Assembly: GCA_001662425.1 (NCBI GenBank)
Contig: BDDC01000430.1
Coordinates: forward strand, 23,665-50,509
Direction: 5' to 3'
DNA: 26,845 nucleotides
From: Chlamydomonas sphaeroides
Taxonomy: Eukaryota > Chlorophyta > Chlorophyceae > Chlamydomonadales > Chlamydomonadaceae
A program made the translations under genes and the position numbers. The notes beneath the pieces were generated by a model. That model had not been told where the DNA came from. It ran no database searches and was given only the letters and a program-made list of their open reading frames with translations. Positions within the stretch are counted from its first letter, which is position 1. Each line of letters starts with the position of its first letter. This document shows positions 10,401 through 20,561 of this stretch, piece by piece.

Positions 10401-11998
10401 GCGGCCTGGCGGCATGCGCAAGTGGGTGCGCGTGTGTGTCCTTTGATGGACAGAGTGACAACGCCCCGCGCGGCATGCTCTGGGTTGGTTGCACGGTTGG
10501 GTGCGCCTGCCTGGCGTGCCTGGCATGTCGCGTGTGGCGAGGCCCTCCTGCGCCGAGCCATGGAACGCAGCTGCAGGCTGCAGCAGCGCACAACCCCATG
10601 AAGCCGCGCCCGCCCCTTGCCACCCCTTGTGCTGGCCCAAACCCGCGTGTGCCCCAACCCACTCACGCCAACCCTCGCGTCGCCAACGCCCCACGCCGCT
10701 GCCTCCCTCCGGCCCCTGCCTGCCAGGTGGTCGCTGCGCTGGTGGGGCTGGGCCTCAACCCCAACGCCGCCAACAAGGAGGGCGACACGCCGCTGCATGT
10801 GGCGGCGAGGCAGGGGCACGTCGAGGTGCGGCGGCGGGGCCGGGGCCGGGGCCGGGGAAGGGGAAGGGACAGCCGCCGGCAGGGGCGTGAGCGGCCCTGG
10901 AGCAGGCGGCTTTCTGGCGTGGTGCTTTCTCTGGCGCGGCAGGAGCGGGGGGCAGCGTCCAGGGATGCTGTGGGCTGGGCCGGCGCCCAGCGCAGCGGCC
11001 ATGTCAGGTCCCCATGCCCCGCCCGCCTCGCACGCGCGCCGCCGACCCCGGCCTGCGCCTGCTGCCCGCTCCCTCCCGCCCCCTCCACTCTGCGCGCCGT
11101 GGCCAGGTGTGCCGTGCGCTGGCGGAGAGCGGCGCGGACGTGCTCCGGCGCAACAACAAGAACCGCACCCCAAGGAGCCAGGTAGGGGGCGTGGGGAGCC
11201 GGGTAGGGGGGACGAGGGGCCTGCTGTCGAGTTGGCGCCCGCCGCTCCTGCCAGGCTCTCGAGCAGCAGTACAGGACTCACTGGCTGTGGGCAGAGCGCC
11301 TGCGCCGCAAGCGCCCCGAGCCCGCGGACTCGTGCCGGGGTCGCGGCTCCTTGCGTCATCCTTCCTTGCCGATTCTCGCGCCCACCACGACCGCCCCGCT
11401 ACCGCTAGCAGCGGCTGCCCCTGACGCCGCTTGGGCAGCTGGCCGTTCCCAACAACAAAGGCCTCGGCCCGGCGGCCCCTTTGCTTGAGCTGCTCACCTG
11501 CACAGGGCCGGGCCTCATCCCCTCCCGGCCTGGCCTTGCCCCTCCGCAGCTCAAGCTGAGCGAGGCGGTCAAGGAATACCTGGCAGAGGCCGAGGACGCG
11601 GCCAAGGCGGCCAAGGTGGGTGGGGCGGGGGGCGGGGAGGCGGGGTGGGAGGAGGCGCAAGCGCAGGCGGAGGCGGAGCCGGGGTCGGGGCGCCGCGTGC
11701 AGGCCGCGGTTGTCGGGCTGTCGGCGGAGTAGGGCTCGGTCTGGAGCCGGGATGTAGACGGACGCGACCTGCAGCTCGAGGGTCGCATGCAAGAGGACGG
11801 GGGTAGGGCCGGTACCTGGCAGGTATCGCTGCGTCGTCGTATGCCATGCAAAGCCGCTGCCGCTGCTGCTGTGCTGCTGCCGCTGTGCTGCTGCTGCCGC
11901 TGCTGCTGTCCGCGCAGGAGGCCAAGAAGAGCTCGCTGTGGGATGACAAGATGAGGGCGACGCAGACGGAGAGCGCGCTGGGGTTGCGGTGTGTGTGA
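7490..11998 (+). CDS. Ankyrin-repeat protein, 538 residues
   Basis: Ankyrin repeats are stacked helix pairs that bind partner proteins; no catalytic domain is visible, so the partner is unknown. Plus-strand exons: 7490-7760, 8026-8138, 8336-8485, 8735-8836, 8953-9084, 9327-9653, 9837-9917, 10206-10325, 10727-10825, 11107-11181, 11550-11615, 11918-11998. They join in frame to 538 residues and TGA. The first 40 residues are charged (MPVAEFVKEIEAKK) with no signal peptide. Repeat signatures include HTLLHHAVKAGDAAIVEALL (41-60), STALHWAA, LTPLHVAVGCGALPVVDVLI, VTPLHWAV, DTPLHAAARRADLPLVAALL, NTQLHLVAEGG and DTPLHVAARQGHVE. Exon 9 is exactly 33 codons, one repeat. Residues 300-360 are an Ala/Gln/Gly-rich linker; the tail is a short charged helix ending SALGLRCV. 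Intron 2 needs a GC donor (AAG|GCAGGG). The exon 1 donor has alternatives, so residues 85-92 are less certain. Confidence 0.82.
8139..8140 (+). other. GC-type splice donor, ankyrin-gene intron 2
   Basis: The exon ends ATC AAG and the intron begins GCAGGG. Joining to the CAG acceptor at 8333-8335 gives DVLIKAGAPVDVAPPGG, an ideal ankyrin continuation. The GT dinucleotides just downstream give the wrong phase for that acceptor. The donor is weaker than the other two GC donors in the window. Confidence 0.6.
10011..10036 (+). repeat. GGGGCT short tandem repeat
   Basis: Four GGGGCT-type units running into a G tract, inside intron 7 of the ankyrin gene (9918-10205). Confidence 0.8.
10339..10396 (+). 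repeat. 10-base tandem repeat, tccatgtgtg
   Basis: Four copies of tccatgtgtg followed by a diverged tgcatgtgcg unit, in the 401-base intron 8 of the ankyrin gene. Nothing else was recognised in that intron. Confidence 0.85.
11182..11549 (+). other. Ankyrin-gene intron 10; no content recognised
   Basis: A 368-base intron (GTAGGG...CGCAG) between the last ankyrin half-repeat and the C-terminal helix exon. No conserved extra exon was seen. A CTG/CCGCTG-rich run lies in the following intron, about 11858-11912. Confidence 0.5.
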
Positions 11999-12097
11999 GC
12001 CGGGAGGGGCAAGGAGCCGCCGCCACTGGCGGCAGCGCCGGGCGCCCGCCGAGAGGGGGACTGTGTACGTACGTGGCGGGGGCGTCCTTGACTGGAC

Positions 12098-12444
12098 NNN
12101 NNNNNNNNNNNNNNNNNNNNNNNNNNNNNNNNNNNNNNNNNNNNNNNNNNNNNNNNNNNNNNNNNNNNNNNNNNNNNNNNNNNNNNNNNNNNNNNNNNNN
12201 NNNNNNNNNNNNNNNNNNNNNNNNNNNNNNNNNNNNNNNNNNNNNNNNNNNNNNNNNNNNNNNNNNNNNNNNNNNNNNNNNNNNNNNNNNNNNNNNNNNN
12301 NNNNNNNNNNNNNNNNNNNNNNNNNNNNNNNNNNNNNNNNNNNNNNNNNNNNNNNNNNNNNNNNNNNNNNNNNNNNNNNNNNNNNNNNNNNNNNNNNNNN
12401 NNNNNNNNNNNNNNNNNNNNNNNNNNNNNNNNNNNNNNNNNNNN
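12098..12444. other. Assembly gap (347 N)
   Basis: Unresolved bases between 12098 and 12444. The true length and content are unknown. They fall after the ankyrin stop codon, so no exon of the four gene models is interrupted. Confidence 0.99.
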
Positions 12445-12733
12445 GGGGGCTTGTCGCGTGTACAGTGGTGGATCGTGCGGGCTGACGTGTGTCTCGTGGG
12501 GCGCCGCGGGCGAGGCGCCTTGGCTCGAGCCGTTCGACCGTGGCGTGAGGGCACGGAGATCCGGTGTGCCCGAGCCCCCTCAACTAGTCCCAGCTATGAC
12601 CGCATAATGACCGACGGCAGTTGGGACAGGTTTCATCATGATGCATGGATGTCTGGGCCTGTCCGGGAGGGCAGTGAAAGCAGCGGCGGCAGCGCCGCGA
12701 ACAGCTGAGGGTGCCCTGTGGACGGAGACCCCT

Positions 12734-12738
12734 TGTAA
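12734..12738 (+). terminator. Candidate TGTAA polyadenylation signal
   Basis: TGTAA is the usual chlorophycean polyadenylation signal. This plus-strand copy lies about 735 bases after the ankyrin stop (gap included) and is the first I saw downstream of it. A pentamer also occurs by chance, and the gap could hide a nearer one. Confidence 0.3.
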
Positions 12739-13285
12739 CCTTCCGGGGCTGGTGTTGAGGGCCGCCCGGAGGGCCAGGCCGGCCTTTCGCTCGAAGAGCC
12801 ACCCCTGTGGAGACGGAGGGCCCTCCATCGTCTCAGATCGCCCCCGGGGATTCGGTGGCGGGCGCCCCTCGGGGCTCGGCGCGGGGTCTCTTCTGCCCCT
12901 CTGCCTGCCGGGCGCGGCCGTGTGTGGCAGCGTCACCGTGGCCCATCGCGCACACCAGCTTGTGACTGCATTACCCGCCGCCACCGCTGCTAGCTGTTTT
13001 CTTGGTCGCGTGAGCGCCGGATACTGTGCTGCCTTCGCGTATTCCCGCTTTCTTTGGTAGCTGCCGCCAATCAGCTGTGATACCTCGTTCAGATCTCGCG
13101 CATGCGACGAGAACAGCCGCTCCCAACGGCCGCTGACTGTGAACCCCTGCCGCCCGCCCTCGCGCCGGCTCAAGGCCCTCTCACACGCCGCAGGACCTGC
13201 TCCCGCCCCACCTGTCATGCCAGCTAGTGCCGCATCGCCACCTGCCGCCTCATACCGACCTGAGCACCCATCCATCACACCCACA

Positions 13286-13310
13286 CCTGCCTGCCTGCCT
13301 GCCTGTCTGC
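13286..13310 (+). repeat. (CCTG) tetranucleotide run
   Basis: About five to six CCTG units with one substitution, in the intergenic region downstream of both convergent genes. Confidence 0.85.
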
Positions 13311-13632
13311 CCGAACCCAAACCCCAGACCGCAGGCATTCAGCTGCACGCCCCATTTGTCGGGTGCCCAGCTCGCACTCCCTGGCTGCCCAGATGCTGAG
13401 AGCTAATCGCCAACCGCCAACTGCCGATTGCACACCACGCGTCGCCTCGACCTCCCGGCCCAGCCCCCCACGACCCGCCGCCGGCCGCACACTTGGTGGG
13501 GCACATCGCCCACCCCTGGCACCTGGCCTCTCGGATTCCAAAAGCGGCTGCCTCGTTGCCTGCCTACGACGCGCGTCCCCGCTAACGAGCCACAGTGAGC
13601 TGCGGGCTGCAGGCCCGGCCTGGCAGCGGACC

Positions 13633-13670
13633 CCGTACGGCGCGTCCGTACGGTCTCCGTAGTCCGTACG
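13633..13670. repeat. Three CCGTACG words just after the codanin-like stop
   Basis: Palindromes CCGTACGG at 13633-13640 and 13646-13653 and CCGTACGC at 13664-13671 lie within 40 bases of the stop codon at 13675-13673. GTAC is the core recognised by SBP-domain plant and algal factors, but the word is common throughout this gene, so a binding role is conjecture. Confidence 0.5.
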
Positions 13671-13672
13671 CC

Positions 13673-16600
13673 TCAGCAGCTGGGCGGGCCCTCTGTAAAG
13701 TGCCCCAGCGTGATGCGCTGCAGGCCCAGCCGCAGCACGCTCAGGTGGCGGTGGCTCTCTAAGTCCCTGCCGTACGACGCCAGCTGGTGGTACAGGTTCG
13801 CCAGCATGGGCGGCAGCTGCTCGGCAGCTGCGCCGCAGCTGCTATCGCCGCCGTCAACCTCGTCCGCATCGTCGGCGTCGGAAGCGTCGTCGGCGGCGTG
13901 GCTCGCGCCGGCGGTGGCCGTCCAGACCGAGTCCCGCCACTCGACGCATGTGTCGGTGTGGCGTTGCGTGAGGGCCAGGCAGACCTCCGCCAGCAGCGCC
14001 AGCGCGGCGGCGCCGGCCGGCGGCGGCGCCTCCGGCGCGGCGGCGGCGGCGGCTGCCGCCGCCGCCGCCGCGCGCAGCACGCGCAGCAGCAGCTGCTCGA
14101 GCGCCGGCGCCGCCAGCGCGCCGGAGCGAAGCGGCGCGTACAGGGCCGCCGCCGCGGCAGCGGCGGCGGTGGCGGGCGCCGGCGCCGTCGCCCAGGCCGC
14201 CGGGTCGGCGACGGCGGCGGTGGCGCCGCGGGCGGCGGCGGCTACGGGCAGCGGCCTCACCCAGGCCGCCAGCGTGGCAGCGCCGATGCACTGTACGGCG
14301 GCCTGCGGCACGGCAATACGGCGGGAGATTGGGCGTGCATACGTCCGTGCGTGCTGGCGTGGGCCTGCGGGGTCCAGCCTACAGTGCCCCAGCCAAACAA
14401 GTGCCCCCTGCCCTCCCCGCCTCACATCCACCACGGCCTCCACCGCCGGCTCCTCCGCCAGCGCCGCCAGCGCCGCCAGCGCCGCCAGCGCCTCCCCCAG
14501 CCGGGCGCCCGCCGTCGCCGCCGCCTCCGCATCCTCCGCCGCCGCGCCCTTCGACGCTGGCCCAGGCTCCACCAGAGGACCCACTGCCGCCTTCGGAGTC
14601 GCTGCCGGCGGCGGCGCCGCCGCGGCCGCCATGGGCTTGGGCGGCGACGCCACCGAGCCGGCCCCGGCCTCCGCCACCGGCACCCCTGCCTCTGCCGGCA
14701 CGGCCGCCACCGCCGCCTCGACAGCGCGAACTGGTTCGGCCGCCGCCGAGCCGCCGCGCTCGACCTCCCGTAGCGTCTCCCGTACGACGTTACGGAACTG
14801 CTCGTCCATGGCCTGCCGTACGGCGGCGGGCACGTGCCCCACCAGGCGCTGCAGGCAGGCTAGCTCGGCGGAGCGAGCCGCCAGCGCGGCCGCTGCCGCC
14901 ACCGCCTCCTCGGGCACCGTGCCGGGCAGCAGCGCCTGGACGGAGGGGGCGGAGGGGAGGCGTGCTTGCAAGCATGTTTCGTGTGCGCGTGTGAATTGAG
15001 TTGAACTAGCGCAGCACGCGCTGGGTTGCTGACGCGATGGTTGTTTGTCAACGTGAGTGTGGGGGCGGGAGGTGGGGCAAGCGTCTGCGAGGCCGAGCCA
15101 CGGCACGTCCACACGCACGTCACCGGCAGCCGAGCCCGGCGGCGATGGGGACGGCCGGGGTACGCCAACCGCGCACGCCGCGCGCATCGTGCAGGCAGGT
15201 GGCCGCGTTCGTGCGCATGGCTGAGCATGGCTGCGCGCAGACACACGTGTCAGGTATATGTTGATTATTATGAACACACGAGCCCCAAGCGGCGGCCCAC
15301 CTGCAGGGACTTGGCCGCGTTCTCCCGCAGCTGCCGCCGCACCGCCGGCAGAGCCGCCTCCAGGCTCGCCGCCGTCGCGGCGGCCGTGGCGGCCTCCGCC
15401 GCCGGCGCCGCCACTGCCATCGCCTCCGCCATGGGCAGCGGCGGCGCCGCCGGCGTGGCACCGTCTGCGCCGTCATCCTCCTCGGCGGCGGAGCCGGCTG
15501 AGGGGCGGTCGCCGGCGGACCGCGCGGCCTCCTCCTGGCCGGGGCGAGGCGCAGCGGCAGCTCAGCACGGCCCACACATGGACAAAACATCCTAGGCCCG
15601 ACCCAGTGCCCTCAGCTTCGCACACGTTACCCCAGCTGCCGACCGCACCTGTTGCCAGCGCCGGACGCGCTGCCGCAGCAGCGGCCGCAGCGCAGCCGCC
15701 AGCCGGCCCAGGTGGTCGGCGGCCACCTGGCGGCCGGAGGGGAGTGGGCCACGGGGAAGAGGCGGGGAAGAGTGGCTCGGGTTTGACACGATGGCGCCAG
15801 CATGTCGCCAGCCGACAATGCAGGGCGTAGCAGCTGGCCGGGCCGCCCACACAGCCGTACATGGCCGAACGGCGCCGTACGCACCCGCGGCACGATCACT
15901 TCGAGCGCTGCCGCCGCGCCGTTGACCGCCAGCACGCCCGTCACGTACGACACCACGTCGCGCATGGGCACGGCGTGTTCGCTCGTACTGTACTGCCCCA
16001 GCAGCGCGCCCGCCAGCGCCTGCTGCGCCGACGACGGCGGCGGCGCCGCCAGCACCTGGTCAGGCAATGGAGGGGGTGGCGGCGGCGGCAGCTAGATCAG
16101 GCAGGCAAACGGCGGGCTCGAGCGTCGAGGAGCGACGCGGCGGCGGGACTGAAATGGCTTAGTGGCGGCCGAGGCGTGGATGCGTGACGTCATCACACCA
16201 GGCAAGAAGCAGCAAAGCATGTACGCAACCATGCTATCATCATTAAGTGTCATGGCCCCGCCAGCCCCTCGGCCCTACCGCCCGGACGCTCTCGGGCAGC
16301 GCCCCGCCCGGCGCCGCCGCCGCCGCCAGCGCTGCCGCCGGGTTGCTGACGACGCCTCCCGCCGCCCCTCCCGCAGCGCCGCCGCCGCCGAGGCGGACCA
16401 GCGCCGCCGCCGGCACGCGGCGCGGAGCCAGCGGCCGGCCCTCGCCGCCCGGCGACGGCGGCGCCGGCGCGCTGCTGTGCTGCTGCGCGGCGGCGGCGGC
16501 TGCTCGCTGCAGCAGGCGGCTTGCCTCCTCGAGCGCTGCGGGCAGACCGCGTCACAGCAACAGCCCTCAGCCCGCAGCCCTCAGCCCTCAGCCATGCAAG

Positions 16601-19600
16601 CGGTGCGCAACGGTGGCGGTGTCGTCCATCCCGCTGCTGCTAGGCGGCGTGCGCCAGCGGCTGACGCTGTAGGCTGGCGTTGGCCTGCCCCAGGGCTGCG
16701 GGCGAAGCGAAGCGGCGCGGGGCAGGGGCCAGACACAAACACGCCAGGCGCGCCCCGCCCCGCAGATGAGCAGGAGCATGCACCCACCGGGGCAGCACAG
16801 CTCGATAAAGCGCGCGTCCATGAGGCCGTCGCACTCCTGCGGCCACGGGCAGGGGCGGGCAGGGGAGCAGGGCATGGAGCGGCGGTGGACGGGCAGCAGC
16901 AGGGACCAGCAGGAGCTAGGGGCGGCCGCCGCGAGGCGCGGCTGGCGGCGACGCAGCAAGGCGAGGAGCACGCTGCTGGGCACTCGCCTGTAGGCTGCGA
17001 GCCAGGCGGGCGTCGGTTGCGGCGTCGACGGGACCCGCGTCCGCGTCCGCGTCAGCGCCGCCGTCGGCGTCGCCGTCGCCGCCGCCGGCTGCCGCCGCGG
17101 CGGCGGCCGCCGCCGCCGCGTGCGCCGCGGCCTCCTCCGCCGCGCTGCGCAGGCACAGTGCCGCCGTACAGAAGGCGGGTTGCCCCGGCTGCAGCGCCGG
17201 CGCCGCCAGCAGCCGCCGGAGGCGAGCCTGTACAGCGCGGATGTACGGCAGCCGTGCGGCTGCCGCGTCGCCGGTGGCTGCGGCGGGGCCGCCGCTGCCG
17301 CCGTCATCGTCGTGCGCCGCCGCCAGCCGCGCCGCCATCGCCAGGCAGTACATGTACTGCGCGACGGTTGGTACGACAAGTACGAGCGAGCCGCGCTCCT
17401 CGGCAACCGCCAGCAGCTGCAGCGCGTCGAGCGGCGGTTGGCGCGGCGGCCGCAGCACGCCGCCAGCGGACGCGGCTGCCACCGCCGTGCTTCCATCACA
17501 AGGCAGCGCGACGCCGTACCGTGCGGCACCGTGTACGACAGCGAGGTACGACAGGTACGACGCCAGCGTGCCGGCGGCAACGACGTGGTCGCCCAGCGGC
17601 CCCAGCGCCGCCAGCGTGCCCGCCGACCCCGTACTGCCACCGCCGCCGTCGCCGCCACCGCCGCCAGCGCCCAGCGCCTTGCAGAGGAGCGCCTACGGCA
17701 GAAGCACAGTACCACAGTCAAAGACTGTCACAACGTCACCGACCAGGACCTGCATTCATGAAAGGTGTACGGCCAACCGTCGTGCCGTACCTGCAGCGCG
17801 CCCGACATGTGGCGCGCCAGCGCGGCCGCCATCGATGCGCTGTCGATCGACTCCAGGAACAGCACGTACGGCCGCTGCGGCGCCGTGAAGTACGGCAACC
17901 GGGCCAGCGCTGCCGTACACCGCGCCACGGCGCCATACGTGTCGCGGCTGCCGCTGCCGCCGCCGCCGCCACCACCACCACCGGCATCTGGCGCGCCATA
18001 GCCGCCGCCGCCGCCACCGTAGCCCCCGCCGCCGAAGCCGCCGCCGTACCCACCGCCGCCGCCGCCGCCGCGGGGCCGGGGTGCCGGCGGCAGGTGCGGC
18101 GCCGGCGCCTGACCCGGGCCCTGAGAGGCAGGGGGCAGAGCCAAGCAGCGTCAGAGTAAGAGCTGACTGGCCGGAGCGCGCTCGCGTCCCGCTTGTCGCG
18201 GCTGAGGCTGCGGGTACTGAGGGCTGAGCGGGGCCGCCCGGCCGGGCCCATGTCGCCACACCCACGCACACGCACATGCGCCTCCTCCCCTCCTGCCCTC
18301 CATCTTGCCCCCCGCTTACCTGCGTCATGCGCTGGTTGAGGCGGTGGAAGCGGCTGGGGTTACTGCGCGCGATGTTGGCCAGGTCGCCCTCCACCAGCGC
18401 CTCGCCCGTGGCCGCGGCCTGCGGTGAAGGTGAGGGTACATAATGGGTAGATGGCTGCTGAGCGTGATGGAAAGGTCCCTTGGCAGGCGGTGGTGAGGCG
18501 GAAAGGGCAGGGGAAAGGGCAGGGTGCGTGTGTACATGCATGGGGGTCCCTCCGATCTGCTCCGCCACACCGTGTACGGCATGTATGGCAGCACCTTACC
18601 TGCAGCACGCATCCCGTGAACAGCTCGGCGAAGAAGGGCAGGTTGTCCGGGTGCAGCCCCGCCAGCACGTCCTGTACGGAGGCGCGTACGGAGGCACGTG
18701 TACGGCAGCCTCAGGCAGGGGCTGCGCATCGCGGCGGCCAGGCGGGCCTCGCACGTCACGGCGGCGCCAGCGCAGCCCAGGGTCCGTGCCTGGAGCCTGG
18801 CGGAGCAGCCCCGCCGGCGCTCGGCGTGCACTCCGGCGGCTGCCGCTCATTGCAGCAACAACCACTCATCGCAGCAACAACCATTCATCGTGACAGCAAC
18901 CACGCATCCTGGCAACAGCCACTGCGTCCTAACGCACGGCGTCACAGCCGCTGCCAGGGTTGCGCGGCTCGATGCGCGGCTCGATGAGATTCTATGCACG
19001 TTTAAGCACGGGCATGGCTGTAGTTCCACAGACAGAAGCCTACGTGACAGCGCAGCCCCAGCCCCTAGCGCCTACCAGCCGCCCCACCCCCGCACCTGGC
19101 ACTGCTGCCGCAGCGGCAGCAGCTGCTCCGCCAGCGGCGCGGCGGCCGCGAAGGCGGGCGAGGACGCGGCGTCGGCGGCGGCCGCGTCGGCTCGGCCCAG
19201 CAGTGAGGACGCCTGCGGGCGCCGCCGCAGCCGCGGGGGCGGCAGAGGGGTGTGGTGCGCGTGACTCATCCGTGCCGCCCCCTGGCGCGCCGCACGCACG
19301 GCTCCTGGGCGGTCGCCGTTGTTGTGTGTCGCGAAACCCCCAGCGGACCCACCCCCACGCGCACATGCAGCGCAGACCACACGCCGCGGCCCTGCCCGCT
19401 GCTGGCGGGCCCCAGTACCCCCCCCAAATCCTGTATACAGCGGCCACGCACTGCCGTACAAACCCGCACGCGACTCTGTGCTCCTTGCTCCCACCTGGCG
19501 TACGGCCGCGATCAACATCGACCAACATCGACCAACATCAATAAACGCCGCGACCGCATCACCCCACGCAGCGCAGCGACAGCAAAAGGCAGTCACCCGG

Positions 19601-20511
19601 CGCACCGGTCTCTCAAGGCGGCGCTGCGTTTCGTTTCCCGCACCTGCGCACCTAAACGCACCCCTGCTCCATATGCACGACCGACGCGTCACCAACCCAG
19701 GGCGTGCCGCGTGGGTCGTGCTTACTACATGTTACGGAATTGTGAGCACATACACACACACACACACATACACACACACGGACGAGCGCTCCGCTGCGCA
19801 CGCATCACCCCCTGCTGCACAATCAGGGGGACCGCCAGCGTCATCCACCCACCTGGCGCACCGCCCCGAAGAACATGTCGCGGCAGCGCTCCCTGTTGGC
19901 CACCTTGCGCTGCTGGTCGGCGCTGCGGCTGCGGCCGGCGGCGGTGTCGGAGCCGGGCTGCAGCAGCGGGCCCACCAGCTGCAGCCGCTGGCCTGGAGGG
20001 GGCGGGTGGGGTTGGGGACAGGAGACGGAAGGGCACAGCCGGTGTGTGTGTTTCGCTTGTGCGTGTGTATGCGTGGAGGGGCGAGGGACGAGCGCCCAAG
20101 GCTGGCGCTGCCTCCAGGGAGGACGGTGGACAAGGGCGGGGGCGTTCGCGTCATGTGCTGCGAGCATGTCAGTACGTGCGTGAGCAGTGGCGCTTTCATG
20201 CTAGCTGTGAGTGTTGCATGGGCAACAACCGCACGACCGAAAGCTGCTCGCATGCTCTCTCACCCCCGAGCGCGTCCACCGCCCGGCTCCGAGCTAGGCT
20301 GCGCTCCCGCCGCGACGCCGCCGCCTCTGCCGCCGCCGCCAGCGCCGGCGCCGCCAGCCGCGCCGCCGCGCACGCTGCCACCGCCGCCAAGAGCCGGTGC
20401 CCCAGGCCCGACAGCAGCCCGCCGCAGCGGCTGAGTACGGCACACGCGTAGTGTACGGCAGCGGTCAGGGACCAGGCGCCGGCGGCGGAGGATGAGGAGG
20501 AGGGAGGGTGC

Positions 20512-20561
<50 letters not shown>

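Larger units (their letters stand above)
11999..13672. other. Intergenic region with assembly gap
   Basis: This holds the 3' ends of the convergent ankyrin (plus) and codanin-like (minus) genes. No gene was recognised in the readable parts. It includes a run of N (12098-12444), a plus-strand TGTAA, a near-perfect inverted repeat at 12810-12834 (gagacg gaggg ccctc cat cgtctc), a CCTG tetranucleotide run, and a cluster of CCGTACGG words next to the codanin-like stop. Confidence 0.6.

Noticed and set aside
15120..15590. Arg-rich minus-strand frame (CGGSCGRTRP type)
   Set aside because: It is the off-frame shadow of codanin-like exon 14; the phase-0 frame gives EEAARSAGDR and LRENAAKSLQ.
16650..16690. 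Alternative acceptor after codanin-like exon 10 (CCCGCAG before CCTGGGGCAG)
   Set aside because: It keeps phase 1 but meets TAG after about 18 codons, whereas the acceptor at 16536 continues into LEEASRLLQRA and the family-like region.
18690..18800. Possible extra codanin-like exon (CEARLAAAMRSP)
   Set aside because: No donor leaves room for an intron in the right phase before the exon at 18671, and exon 5 joins directly to it in frame.
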